From NCBI GenBank assembly GCA_019321725.1, contig CM033113.1, positions 10,726,001 to 10,790,000 on the forward strand: DNA of 64,000 nt, written 5' to 3'. Below are positions 1 through 11,265 of this stretch, piece by piece (the stretch's first letter is position 1; the number at the start of each line of letters is the position of its first letter). The notes beneath the pieces are model-generated. The model was given only the letters and a program-made list of their open reading frames with translations. It did no database searches and was not told the DNA's origin. This DNA is from Paulownia fortunei (taxonomy: Eukaryota; Streptophyta; Magnoliopsida; Lamiales; Paulowniaceae). The translations under genes and the position numbers were made by a program.

Positions 1-700
1 GAAATTTGGCATGCAGTCATTTCCATAATGGTAGAAAAAGTATGTTATGTTTATTAAATAACTGCTACTATATTATGTTATCATATGTTGAGAGTATCTA
101 TTTTGTTCCATCAAATGATAGTGCAATTTTCCTCCTGGCTAAATTGTTTATGCAGTAATTTTCAATAATGAAGAATAATTACTTACTGTTATGTTAGGAT
201 TTGCCCTTTTACTTTGCATGCTTGTTTTTAATGATTACCTTAGAATGTTATTTTTAATTATATGATTTTTTTTATTTTATGTTATTATTTACACGACACT
301 ATGTAATTTATAAATTTATTTTACAAAATTAGTAATGCACTGATTTTTGTAATGTTTGGATTGATTTTCAAACTTATGATATGTTACACTATTACAATAT
401 ATATCTCAATAGCAAAAAGCTTATTATGATTAATTGCAAACTGCAACTGTGTTTTGTTATGTTGTATTTGTATATGTATTTTGTTGCTTGAATTTCTGAA
501 TTGACACGTTATGCAGTAATTTTCTTAACGGTAGACTAATTTGTAAATTGATGTAATGTCTCCAAAGAAAATAATTTGTCCATTTGTCCATTAACATTAC
601 ATAATTTTTTTTTTAAATCCAAGGTTGGTGCATTTGTTGTATTATATGCTTTGTACGGTATATCTAATTTCATCCATGAATTATAGGTCCACTTATATTA
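1..700. other. AT-rich non-coding stretch with a short recurring motif
   Basis: No convincing reading frame. A motif of the form ATGCAGTMATTTYC followed by a short AATGGTAGA-like tail recurs near positions 11, 151 and 511. These may be remnants of repeated units belonging to the transposon debris that follows. Nothing else was recognised. Confidence 0.4.
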
Positions 701-706
701 TGTACC

Positions 707-2134
707 ATGGATGATGTTGGATTTGCTAATATAAGTGTGGAGTATCATATAGAAGGATTGTCATCAAATAATGGTTTTTCAAGTGACTCAAATAATGAGA
801 CATATGATTCCTCCATGAATAAAGACTACAGTGATGGTAATGATTCTGACGGGGAGATAAGTTATTTTTTCGTGTCGGAGGTGCTTTGTTAAATTTTTTT
901 TAATCCCAAACGTCATATACACACTAGCATATTGCAAGGCCAAGATTAGCTTGGAGAACTTCTCACAGGCTACCATAATTGCATAAATAACAACCTAAGA
1001 ATGAACAAGCGTGCATTTAATTCTTTTTGTCGATTTATCGCCTATTGTGGCTTGTTGAAGCTAGGTCGGACGTTGAGGGTTGATATTCGTGAATTTATTA
1101 TAATATTTCTTGTAGGAATTGGCTTTGTGACTCACCAACATACAATGTACGAGCAATTCTAACACTCCCTATAAACAATCTCAAGGCATATGAAATATGT
1201 CGCTAAGGCATTAACTAAGTTGGCTCTTGTGCTAAGAACTCCTCCAAACTTTTACACAACTCATGCGATTCAAGTATATATACCCGTACTTCAAGATAAT
1301 ATTACAAACCTCTATCTAAAGGTACTTATGTTTAACTTCAATTCATTTATTCCTATGGTAGTGAGAACAAAAGTAGTAGAACAGTAATATAAACCAAATT
1401 TACAGGATTGTGTTAGGGCGATTGACTGGACTTTCGTGGCCACATGGGTCCCTTAAAGCAAACAAAATACATACCGTAATAGAAAATGAGACTTGACATA
1501 AAATGTAATGGCAGTGTATGATTTCAATTTAATGTTCACATATGTTCTTATAGGGTGGGAGGGTAGCGCGAACGACTCACGCGTACTTATGGACGCATTA
1601 AGTAGGGATGCAAACTTTCCCTGGCCCCCACAAAGTGAGTATGATATATTTCACATACATTAATACCATAAGTATTGCCTTCAATGTTAAAATATTTTCA
1701 CTAGTATAATGTTTGTTTCTTCATTTATGGAAGGTAAATATTACTTGGTCGACTCTGGATATTGCAATTTTTCATTATTTCTCACTCCTTATCGACAACA
1801 TAGGTACTATATCAATTCTTGGACCAGTGCTTATCACGAACCGAGAGACCCGCAAGACTTGTTCAATAAACAACACTCAAGACTATGTAATGCTATAGAG
1901 CGTACGTTTGGAATGGTAAAGGGGCGATTTCCAATCCTTAAAAGGCCCATGCTACGTTACTCATTTAGACGTCAAGTCCAAATCATCATTGCATGTTGTG
2001 TTGTCCATATTGGATTCATAAGTACTCTGCAAATGACTAATACTTCATCTGTGCGGAGAATGGTGAGTTTAACCCATAAGGCGTGGATGAAGAACATGAC
2101 AATTTTTTCCCACATACGTCGTAAGAATATATAA
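707..2134 (+). pseudogene. PIF/Harbinger-type DDE transposase remnant
   Basis: Decayed DDE nuclease of a PIF/Harbinger transposon. A short acidic reading frame at 707-889 may be an N-terminal fragment. Around 1405-1440 a frame reads AIDWTFVA, matching the first catalytic block (GIDGTH-like) of this family in altered form. At 1555-1635 there is a block reading [11 protein letters not shown], like the second Asp motif. After an intron-like gap, 1731-2030 reads YYLVDSGY, then FNKQHSRLCNAIERTFGMVK, GRFPILKRPM and ACCVVH, the characteristic C-terminal block with the catalytic Glu in IERTFG. In-frame stops separate the blocks, so it is not functional. Family assignment rests on motif recognition; the 5' limit is uncertain and no terminal repeats were located. 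Confidence 0.8.
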
Positions 2135-2388
2135 ATGCTCAATCTGCATTTTGTGATGCATTGGCAGCCTCAATGTAGGCAAACCATTGATCAGTGGTAT
2201 GCGCACATGTGGCTGCATTTTATTCAATGTTACGTATTTAGTATTGGGAGATTATTATGTCTATATTTCAAGACAGGTTGTGAACAATCACCTCAAGACT
2301 ATGTTCCAGATTTATGGATATGTGTATTAATTTATAAATTGTGATTGTTGACCATGATTTGCAAATTGTGATTGTTTATCTTATTAGA

Positions 2389-2829
2389 ATGACGACGTAT
2401 GAAGTACCAATGTGTGAATGTGGTGCCGGTCCTATGGTCATACAAATGGCAAGAACTAAGGCAAACTATGACAGGTACTTCTATGCTTGTTCGTATGGTA
2501 AGGAACACTACAAATATTTCTGTTAGGTCGATTATTAAGAGTGAAGCAGGTCTTCTTATCGTAATGTTAATCGTGCTGAAAGCTTATCTGCAAGTTCGGG
2601 CCGATATGCACAGGCCCGCACGTTTGTAAGCGGTATGAGTACTGGCAATAACTCTAAAAGTACACATATGTTTGGTGCAGACGTTGTACACTTAGGTGAA
2701 CGAGTCAAGCAAGCATCAAACCACAACACAACTATGGCTATTTGTTGCTTTTTCATTTGTTTTGTGATTTTGTTATTCCTTGTGCTTGTACTTCTTGTGT
2801 GTGTACTTTTGAAGTTGTTACTATATTAG
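2389..2829 (+). pseudogene. GRF-type zinc finger plus C-terminal membrane segment, broken
   Basis: A frame at about 2395-2525 reads MCECGAGPMVIQMARTKANY and then YFYACSYG with a final FC. The CxC...C...C spacing and the NxxRyFyaC core resemble the plant zf-GRF domain. A stop follows. A downstream frame at 2635-2829 (64 codons) ends in a strongly hydrophobic run of about 25 residues rich in L, V, I, F and C, then a stop. Plant genomes carry many small GRF-finger proteins with a C-terminal membrane anchor, often beside transposons, and this looks like a frameshifted relative. No function is claimed for this copy. It lies 250 bp downstream of the Harbinger nuclease remnant and may be unrelated to it. 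Confidence 0.55.
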
Positions 2830-4190
2830 TAGTAACATTGTTAGCAAAGTAGCAGACAACAAAATTGAATTTGCAGTGTCTATCAATTCACTACAAGTGA
2901 CTTATCCAGCCTATTTCGGACCTTATCAATTTATTAACTGTTATTGGTGTGTGTTTATTTAGACCTAAAATTTGTAGTGTTTAATATTGCATAATGTTAA
3001 AATATACACTTATGGGATACTTTTGTATTAATATTAATTTTTATATTTAGGTTGAAATATACATATATAATTATAAGTGCATAAATTAATATAAATGTAT
3101 GAATAAAAATTTAAACTTAATTTTTTTTGTATATAGATATACATGTTTATCTATATTTAAGTAAACATACTTGTGATATGGAAAGTATATTCTAAAAAGA
3201 TATATATATATATATATCATTAATAATATAGTTTAAATAAAAGATATTTTGATAATATATGGATAAAATACAATACCACTCCATAAACTTTATAAGGTAA
3301 CGTAATTGAATAAAATAATTTTTTTATATTAACACTAAATTGCCCTTAAATGAATCAGAGTTATAGTAATGTATCGTGAATGAATTTAGTATCTGCACAA
3401 CTAAAATGATAGTGGGTAATTACATTTTTATTCATATATATATATGATGTATATATAGCCATATAAAATAACACATAGTTGTGTATAATCTTTTTGCTAC
3501 TTGTGAATATGTATAATAAGTAGGAAAACAGTATTTCGATGTGTTAAATTTAAATGAAGGACATTATGATACTTTTATAACTTCCATAACTTTTTTGTTA
3601 GATATATTATACCATACTTATGAAAGAGGAATACAGTTTGTTTCAAGTTTTTCTTACTTGTTTAGACATAATCAAGAAGATATCCAACTAAATAATTATA
3701 TTAGAAATATCATCTACAACTTATGCACATATTTTCGTATGCATAAGATATTGTTAATTGAATATTTTATCAATGCAATATTTGAAAGTACGAAATATAA
3801 AATTATTTATTGAATAATTATTGCCTAAATAAACATAAGGAAGACATCATTTAATAAATTAGTTTATATAAACTATTCTTTAGACAACTATTCCCCACTA
3901 CCCATTTCCAAAGCCAAATTGAATGTCATTCAATTACAACCTGTTGAAACATGACAATGTTGAATATCATTCATTGTGTGGCATGTCCCATCAATTTACC
4001 AGGCTTTTTCATTCCCACAATGAGTAGGTTTCATTATATATGTTTTCTACTATTCACTTGGTCCATTATCTTCAACAGATACACTTCCAAATTTCCTCCT
4101 TCTGCCTTTTCTCCATTGCCTTTTATCTTTTCGCATTCTTACTCATATCAACTATCTATGTGAATATATTTATGTAGTACGTTGGAGAAA
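2830..4190. other. AT-rich spacer
   Basis: Very AT-rich, with a (TA)n run near 3199-3218 and several ATATAT blocks around 3440-3460. An open frame at 3541-3813 encodes 90 residues of low-complexity I/Y/N/F-rich sequence with no recognisable domain, and is probably chance. No RNA gene seen. Confidence 0.4.
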
Positions 4191-4195
4191 ATGTC

Positions 4196-4916
4196 ATGCC
4201 CCGAACGAAAAACCAGAGAAATGAACCCTTACTTTGCGACACACGATGGATGGATGAAGATGTTGCTACTTTTGTTCATTTTATGTATGATATTGGTGAT
4301 ACGTATGATGTTTCCAACATAACTCTGTTGAGTTCTTTATGCAGGGGCGTAGCATGTGACTTGTCTCAAACTTTCAAGAAGTACTTCTCCTACGCTGTGG
4401 TGATGAAAAAATTAAACATGCTCAGAACAAGTTTCTTTGAGTTCCATGAGTGTATATTATAATAGTAGGAGAAATTTTGTGATGGTGGATGGGCGTTACT
4501 GGCAAAATATTGGCCGAGTGAATATATTGATTCTATTACATTTTTTATATCATTTTTTTATTTATCCATGGACTTATGTGGCACTCTAAAGTGGACAATT
4601 GGTTCAACATTGCCTAATTCCAACTGAAATTCTTTTCTATATCATTGTTAAGAAACGATAAAGTAATGCAATTTTTGGACTTCGGGACAACAACTTTTTC
4701 ATGATTTGTATTACTTTTTCGTGTTATGCCATGCGACTGTAATTGAAGATGAAATCGAGGATGGTGATATTCCACAAATTCCAATTGAAGTGGACGAGTC
4801 CTCAGAGTAGAAAAATGGAGATGATGATTCAGTTGCAAATTCAGATAGTGATTCATCAGGGGAGAAGGAGGTTGAGTCAAATGTAATTGATCCAGACCCA
4901 TCAAAAGATATGTAAT
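4196..4916 (+). pseudogene. Myb/SANT-like domain gene remnant with acidic tail
   Basis: An 88-codon frame starts with MPRTKNQRNE and contains a W-x-DEDVATFVHFM helix and a later FKKYFSYAVVMKKL-NMLRTSFFEFHE block. This is the Myb/SANT-like fold found in plant Harbinger accessory proteins and in L10-interacting MYB-domain proteins. Stops follow at about 4460. In the same region, 4740-4916 reads as a D/E/S-rich acidic segment (IEDEIEDGDIPQIPIEVDES and onwards) ending in a stop, a plausible C-terminus of the same broken gene. It shares the FSY-VV-K---LRT--EFE pattern with the minus-strand remnant at 8570-8819, so the two are probably related copies. Not functional as read. Confidence 0.6.
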
Positions 4917-5099
4917 AAATAAGATATTGCCTTTTTTTTCAGTCCAGCTTAACCATTTTTTATACTTTGGATGTACTAGGATGGGGGTTAATGTTGTTTC
5001 TTTTTTGGAATAGCATAAAATTATAGTGCTATATTTTAAGAAGAATGTACAACAACGGCTTGTAGTAATGTTTTCAACATACACTAAAACCACGTCATT

Positions 5100-6350
5100 A
5101 TAACTATCAATTGATAACTATATTATAATTATATATATTATAAGTAAGATAGATTTCATCTATGTGATAACATCAATATCATATGAACAAGTAAGATATA
5201 TTTATTCTACGTCATCACATCAATATTATATCAAAATATCGCACTATACGATATTGCTTATCTTAATCATAGTTCTTCCAACATTAATACGACTACAACT
5301 TTTGATGTTAAGTTACGAAAGAATATTATATGTATTTAAATACAACAATTACTTTTGAATGAATCTTTTTTCATAATACTAAATATGATCCATCCAACTC
5401 CATCAAAAAGAAAGTAATAAATTTCTTAAACCACACCACTACCTCCAAGCTGTAATAATATTCAAATCAAATAAGATGGTCATACATAAAAAAAAATTCA
5501 ACGTGCTACGAAATACTGTGAAAACATCAATTTAATGAATTATTATTCTTAATACTATTCATTCTGATTTCAAATCCATCAATTATTACATATTGTGATG
5601 CAATTCGTATTTTATTTAATCAGTGTATGTAATCATGTAGAGGAATGAGAATATGAATGTACATGTGTATATTTAGAAAATAAAACATGAGATCAAACAC
5701 CAAATGTAATAGAGAAACTATTTTATTTCCCAACTTCAATCCTCAACCAACATTCTCTTTTAAAATCATTCACATGACCTCTTCTCACCTTCTGTATTTA
5801 TAATGCTTTAAATAAGGTAAGACACATACTACATGTAGTCATATCAAGTATTCATATAGTGGTCAGTATAATTGAAATTTTGTTTACCATCAAAATATGC
5901 ATACTTTGGAAGGATACAAATGGATATTTTTATAATATGTACAAAATTTGTGTTATTTAGTCCTCTCAACCACTTCCCACCAGTTCATTCATCGCTATAA
6001 ATTATACATTGCAAAATTGAAGTATATAAAAGATGAAAGAGATGGTGGAATGTATGTTCAAAGTGTCTCACCCAACATGCATACGTAGGTATCAGAAAGT
6101 ATCAAAATTGTTCTCCATACTTTCAAGTAAGTGCTGATTTTGTGACATAGACTACGCATTATGCTCTATACTCATTCACTTCGTCACCACAAACATGGTA
6201 TTTGTTCATATAATATGGTTGTTTGCTTATTAATTTACTATCATGTATCAGTGAGTTAATGATGTTGTTTGTATATTATACTTTGTATCAGCTTGAAGTA
6301 TGAGTTAACAAAGTAGTTACGATGCACAAACTAAACATAACATAACCAGC
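5100..6350. other. AT-rich spacer
   Basis: No gene recognised. Short runs resembling MITE flanks (GATTTCAAATCCATCAATTA near 5569) recall the inverted-repeat element at 10.4 kb, but no complete element could be delimited. Confidence 0.35.
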
Positions 6351-6368
6351 GAAAGGGCTTGGGGTATG

Positions 6369-7000
6369 GATGAAGATGATAGGCTCATGGGTTTTTTGTT
6401 GCACGAAATGTGTACTGCATATTTCACTTCTTCTTGTGCAATTGAGTAGGCATTGCATCAGGTCAGAAATAGGTTGGAAGCTCGATATGGAAGGTAATTT
6501 CCACTTGATTTCCTCAGGGTGAAATTCAGGGAGTTTCGTCGAAGATATAACATCTTCTCAGCCATCTTAGCATCACCTGGGGTCCTTTTCGATCTGGCAA
6601 CTAACTTTGTTTATGTGCCATTTGCGAAATGATACAAATTGGAAATGGTAAGTTAATCTAATCTTCTTTTTTATGCTTTATACTCTGGTAAACGATTATA
6701 TTTTACTTCACATTGTATTATGTTTTAGTTTACTGTATTTGACTGTCATATATTCAGTTGTATAGTTTAATAAAGTTGCTTCTGTAGGTATATCCCAATG
6801 TTGCAATATTCTTCCATGAGGCTCCCTATGAATGGGAAGATTTGAAACTCTTGTTTAGAAAAGATGAAGTGGATGATGCAAAGCCAGTGCAAACTATGAA
6901 ACCACCACAATCTAGTGGACAGCATGCCAACAGCCCCATACTCATTTCGGACACTTCTACTGACACATCAAGTAGCCAACTACCTGCACTCCCCACATGA
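6369..7000 (+). pseudogene. Second Myb/SANT-like Harbinger accessory gene, two exons, with stops
   Basis: Exon 1 begins in the frame MDEDDRLMGFLLHEM and continues to HQVRNRLEARYGR, FREFRRRYNIFSAILASPG and LATNFVYVPFAK. In-frame stops fall near 6446, after RYGR, and after PFAK. A well-formed intron is visible at about 6649-6787: donor ATG|GTAAGTTAATC, acceptor TTCTGTAG|GTATATCCC. Exon 2 reads YPNVAIFFHEAPYEWEDLKL, followed by an S/T/P-rich tail to a stop near 7000. The order matches the Myb/SANT-like protein (ORF1) carried by plant PIF/Harbinger transposons, which binds element ends and helps the nuclease. Nonsense mutations make this copy inactive, although the splice sites remain. Confidence 0.65.
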
Positions 7001-8560
7001 GGGTGTGTGAGATCATGTTATGCTCCTCACTAGCTGCCTGTACGCCGTGAAGTCCACATTGCACAATAAGATATTCCACAACTATGCACATCCAATACCC
7101 AGATAATAGGCAGTCCCACGTCGGGCCTATTGATATCAACTAGCCATATATGTTTGCAACTCAAACAACTCAACTTCCCATCCTAGGATTGATTATGGTA
7201 GTGTAAGGTGGCTAATAACATAGATTGACACAATTTTGGTTATTTTTGGCATCTTTAAAAATGTGTCGTGGTATATTGACTAGTATTGGGTACTTCACTA
7301 AAGTTTGCCTATATTTTTATAGAGATGCCTGCATATATTGACTAGGATTGGGTACTTAACTAAAGTTTGCCTATGTTTTCATAGAGATGTCTGCACTTTG
7401 AACATGTATCATATTTTACATGATTGACTACCATTTGTGACGCTGGTATTACAATGTAATTGATGACACGGTTGTTTCTACAAAATATTAAATGCAGTTA
7501 CTGAATTATTAATGTATTAAACTATGCTGAAATTAGTGGTACAGATTTTTTTTCTTCAACAAATTATCGAGGAAAAAATAAATTAGGTAGGCTAAACATA
7601 AATGATTAGAAATCATATGAATTATGCCTTACTTTAACCAAGCAACAATAGGTGCTCAATTCAAACCCAGAAATACTAATGTAATGGAACACATACATAA
7701 CTTTCATTATTTAGATACGTTGCAACTTCATTATACTAACGTTGTCTATTATAATTTCACAAACAAAAAGAGATGGTAGTTATATATAATCAATGGTTCA
7801 AACAAAGCTTTCTAATACTACTAAAATAATATTAAGCAAAAGCAATTCTTAAGCAACACCACAACATATCTAAAATAATACCCAATCTACACCTAAGGCC
7901 ACAACAAAGGTCTGTTGAAATACAAACTAGCTAAACATGCTATTTTCATGGCCTTTAAAAAAGTATAACACCATAAAGCAGATCCGATATGGTTAAATAT
8001 TGTGTACCACAAAAGTCTAATACATGTTTCAACCATAAAGAGTAAGCCATAATAATTTAATGACGCCCCACTATGCGTCCGTTCCTTCTAACCCACTGGT
8101 CCTTCCTCTTATTCGTGTGGTTACCTGCACACCATGGCCTTGGCAGAGCCAATAAGAGAGGGGCTATTAATAAAGGCTTCAAAAAAACTACCTCGTCATC
8201 CAATATATCAAGAACCATATGGGATGTTCTTTATCTTCTAGCTTAGGTTTGATAACAATTATAGCATAATCGACAACTCGAAAAATGTGATCCAGTGAAT
8301 CGTACATAAGCAAATCATGGGTTCGGTAAAGACGTTATTTTATTATATCCTACAATTGAGAAATCATGTTTCAAGTCCTTAAATAATTATATAATAGCCA
8401 AAAATAAAGAAAAATAAAACTCACCAGATGCTCTATACAATATTTTTCAAAATATGTGGGAAATATGTAATGCAACTAACCTGACAAATGTTGTCCTAGT
8501 ACTACCCATCAATGTGAACAAAATTTCTCCTAATATTGTACAAAACTCCTGGGAGGCAAA
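7001..8560. other. Spacer with a short internal duplication
   Basis: No gene recognised. Near 7275 and 7330 the phrase ATTGACTAG-ATTGGGTACTT is repeated about 55 bp apart, together with the following ACTAAAGTTTGCCTAT and ATAGAGATG segments: an imperfect tandem duplication. The rest is AT-rich and unassigned. Confidence 0.4.
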
Positions 8561-8569
8561 TAAACTACT

Positions 8570-8819
8570 CAAACTCCTCATACGTAGTCCTCAAATTATG
8601 GACTTTGTTAACAACTTTGGCGTAAGAGAAATGTTTGTCAAAATCTCTCAATAACAATAGTGCCAAACTCGCACACAAATCCTTTAGGACATCTATATCC
8701 GTCAAGTCATTGTCCTCATCAGCTTCAATGAGACCTTTAACAAGGGCATCTTCTTCGGCAGCACTCCATCACAAGTTTCTAAATCTATTCTCCAAATGCA
8801 TGTTTCTAGTGCACGACAT
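8570..8819 (-). pseudogene. Third Myb/SANT-like domain remnant
   Basis: Read on the minus strand from an ATG at 8819: a short leader, one in-frame TGA, then WSAAEEDALVKGLIEADEDN, a DVLKDLCASLALL helix and RDFDKHFSYAKVVNKVHNLR ending in TTYEEFE and a stop. The tryptophan-led helix followed by FSYAKVV and LRTTYEEFE matches the + strand remnant at 4196-4460 (FSYAVVM and LRTSFFEFHE). It belongs to the same plant Myb/SANT-like family associated with Harbinger elements. The internal stop and its isolation indicate a pseudogene. Confidence 0.55.
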
Positions 8820-8829
8820 TTCTATATGT

Positions 8830-10240
8830 GTTTGTTATGGCAAATAATTAAACAATACATGCACATGCACATGCATCAGAAGCCGTTCTTCATCCACCGA
8901 ATTAAATCAAACATTTTATATGCACTATGTCATAAAAAATGAACTTCTTACATCACATTCTAACAAATATAACATGAATTAACTTAATGACGTCACATTA
9001 CATGGATGACAGTTGCATGCATATACCTTTAACTAATTTGATCACAACAATTGATATTATTCTAGGATTTCAATTCAACAATTGTTCTAAGTATTGCCAT
9101 GTCCACAAATTAGATTCAGTACATATTATAAGCGCTTATTTCCAAAATTTAATACTGCAAAAGGAATCAACCTCAATCGTATGATTATATACTTGAATCA
9201 TAATGGATTATAAGGTGGACATACAAATTTCATGAATCTCATCGAAAAAGTGTGGATTTCAAAATTAGGAAAAAATATAACATAAATATATAATGACGAG
9301 AAATAATGGCATAAAGATATAATGACATAACAACTTTAATATTTGGACATCGACATGACAAAATTCAAAAGATAAAATAAATAAAATTATGAAATATCAT
9401 TTGTGCAAATCAATGGAAAAAACATATAACAATGGCTTGTATATGCAATCACCATTGTCATACATGTTGTTCCCATTTGAAGCACAATATTTCAAAAACA
9501 CATAATCTAACAATTTCAAATACCACCCTAGACCTCCACGACTCATGCGTCAAGCACCCATTATAAATAATTGGTGTAATAGAAAAGCCACGACACAACA
9601 TTCACCATTCCTTACCTTTCTTGAACAGGTGGCCGATTGTTTTTTACAATCGACAATTCCCAAATAATGTTTCGGGCCTGCATCAAAAGTATTTCATACA
9701 CAAGGAACCATGTCAAACACAAGAACAAGCTATGGATGGAAGAAGAAAATACTTACAATCAACCTACTCTGAAATCGACATAGAGGTTGCAAATGTGGAA
9801 GAAGAAGACAAACAGTCGTATATTAATTGCTTAGGAAAAAGAACAGGGCAGAAGCTGGATTTGATGGGGGCGTCAGTCTAAAATGAAGCAACCAATACAC
9901 TTTCAGTATTAATTTATGCAAATACCCCTACATTTTATGTTAATTACATCAGCCTAGTGGATTTTTGTATATTTATACAAATATTATATTCAAACAAGGC
10001 ATACAAAGATTTTGGTGGGTCCCACTATTATCTTATAAAAATACTTTAATTAATATAAAATTCTAAAAATTATATTACAAAAATACTTAACCAAACATAT
10101 TTTCAATCCCGAACCTATATAAAATCACATTCTTATTGATTTATCCAAATATATTCTTACTTTTCACATGAAAATCAATACAAACACAAATTTTCACTGA
10201 AAATTATGAAAATAAAAATTATGAATGAAAAGAAAAACAA
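8830..10240. other. Spacer, nothing recognised
   Basis: AT-rich. An 86-codon frame at 9621-9881 has no recognisable domain and sits in otherwise non-coding sequence, so it is not called. A short (CATGCA)n-like run occurs near 8859-8876. Confidence 0.35.
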
Positions 10241-10245
10241 ACAAG

Positions 10246-10640
10246 CCCTTAGATTTGAGTAGATGATTTGAGAAATGTATTTTAAATGACTTCATATAAG
10301 ATTGATTTAAAATACACTACAATAATTTAAAAAATAGTTCAAAATGGGAATTTGATAATTTAAAATTTATTGTATTATAAAATTAGTCAAACAAACTTAG
10401 GTTGCATTTGCATTGATAAATTTGAAACTATGGATTTCAAATCCATAATAATAAATCCATTCCACTTGTTTAGATGATCTCATAATACAGTAGATTTCAA
10501 ATCCATCAACTCCTATCTTGAGCTAATTTTTGAATCATTATGGTGAATTTTAAATCCATCTTATATGAAGTCATTTGAAAACCTCCCCTCAAATCATTTC
10601 CTCAAAATTCAAATCCTCTAATATAAATGCAACCTGAATG
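10246..10640. repeat. Inverted-repeat MITE cluster
   Basis: An element of about 237 bp is bounded by AGGTTGCATTT (10399-10409) and its exact complement AAATGCAACCT (10625-10635). Its left flank, 10246-10398, contains a second partial copy: ATGACTTCATATAAGAT near 10287 is the exact reverse complement of the segment near 10554-10571. This suggests two related MITEs side by side or nested. The TIR sequence and small size are typical of non-autonomous DNA transposons; the superfamily is undetermined. Confidence 0.6.
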
Positions 10641-10729
10641 AATTTAAAATTTTTATTTTCTAATACATCAATTCAAATGGAGTCCTCACGCTTAATAAAT
10701 AGTACAATATATATTGATATGTATAAATA

Positions 10730-10885
10730 GAGAAAAAAAGTAAATTTAGTCACTAAGGTATCAAAAAAAAGTATACAATGGTCACTAAGATTTGAAAGAA
10801 AGCATTATCGGTCGCTAAGGTATATTGAAAGTTGCACTATTCATCCAAAATTAACGAGGCTACAAGGAAGGGTAAATGGTTTTTA
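10730..10885. repeat. Left terminal inverted repeat of the MULE-like element
   Basis: Inverse partner of 28105-28261. The similarity decays near AATTAACGAGG (left) and its counterpart CTATTAGTTTGG (right). Confidence 0.7.
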
Positions 10886-11193
10886 TTTGCATTCCACCAC
10901 CATTGGCCAAGAATAAGCCCACCCAACTCCACAATCCCATATGTTGTATACCCCTGCCATTTTCTATATTCTCATTTGTTCTCCATTTCTCCCCCAGTAG
11001 AAGCACTTCCATTCCAGTTCTAGTGTACGTTCAAGTTGTACTGTTTATTCTCGAACATTTTAGAATTGGGCGATAACAATGCCATCACACTCTACAACAA
11101 GCACCAATCACCAATGCTAAGAAAAACCCATTCTCCATTAAAATAGCCATAGCCTAGCTGCTCGGAGGTGAATCCGTTGTCAAGGTCACGAGT

Positions 11194-11265
11194 TGATGTG
11201 GCATCACTCCACATCTTCTGATGTCAATCTCTCTTGTCGTAGTGATTTGTTGGTTAGGTCCCTAC
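11194..11265 (-). repeat. Left LTR of the LARD-like element, first fragment
   Basis: Begins TGATGTGGCATCACTCC and corresponds to 27101-27175 of the intact LTR. It is interrupted after CCTAC by the solo LTR insertion and resumes at 23131. Confidence 0.75.

Noticed and set aside
3541..3813. 90-codon open frame
   Set aside because: Low-complexity I/Y/N/F-rich translation in very AT-rich DNA; no homologous features or splice context.
4614..5093. 159-codon open frame on the minus strand
   Set aside because: It lies opposite a D/E/S-rich coding remnant on the + strand, which explains the lack of stops; the translation has no domain.
9621..9881. 86-codon open frame
   Set aside because: No domain recognised, no promoter context and flanked by non-coding AT-rich sequence; insufficient to call a gene.
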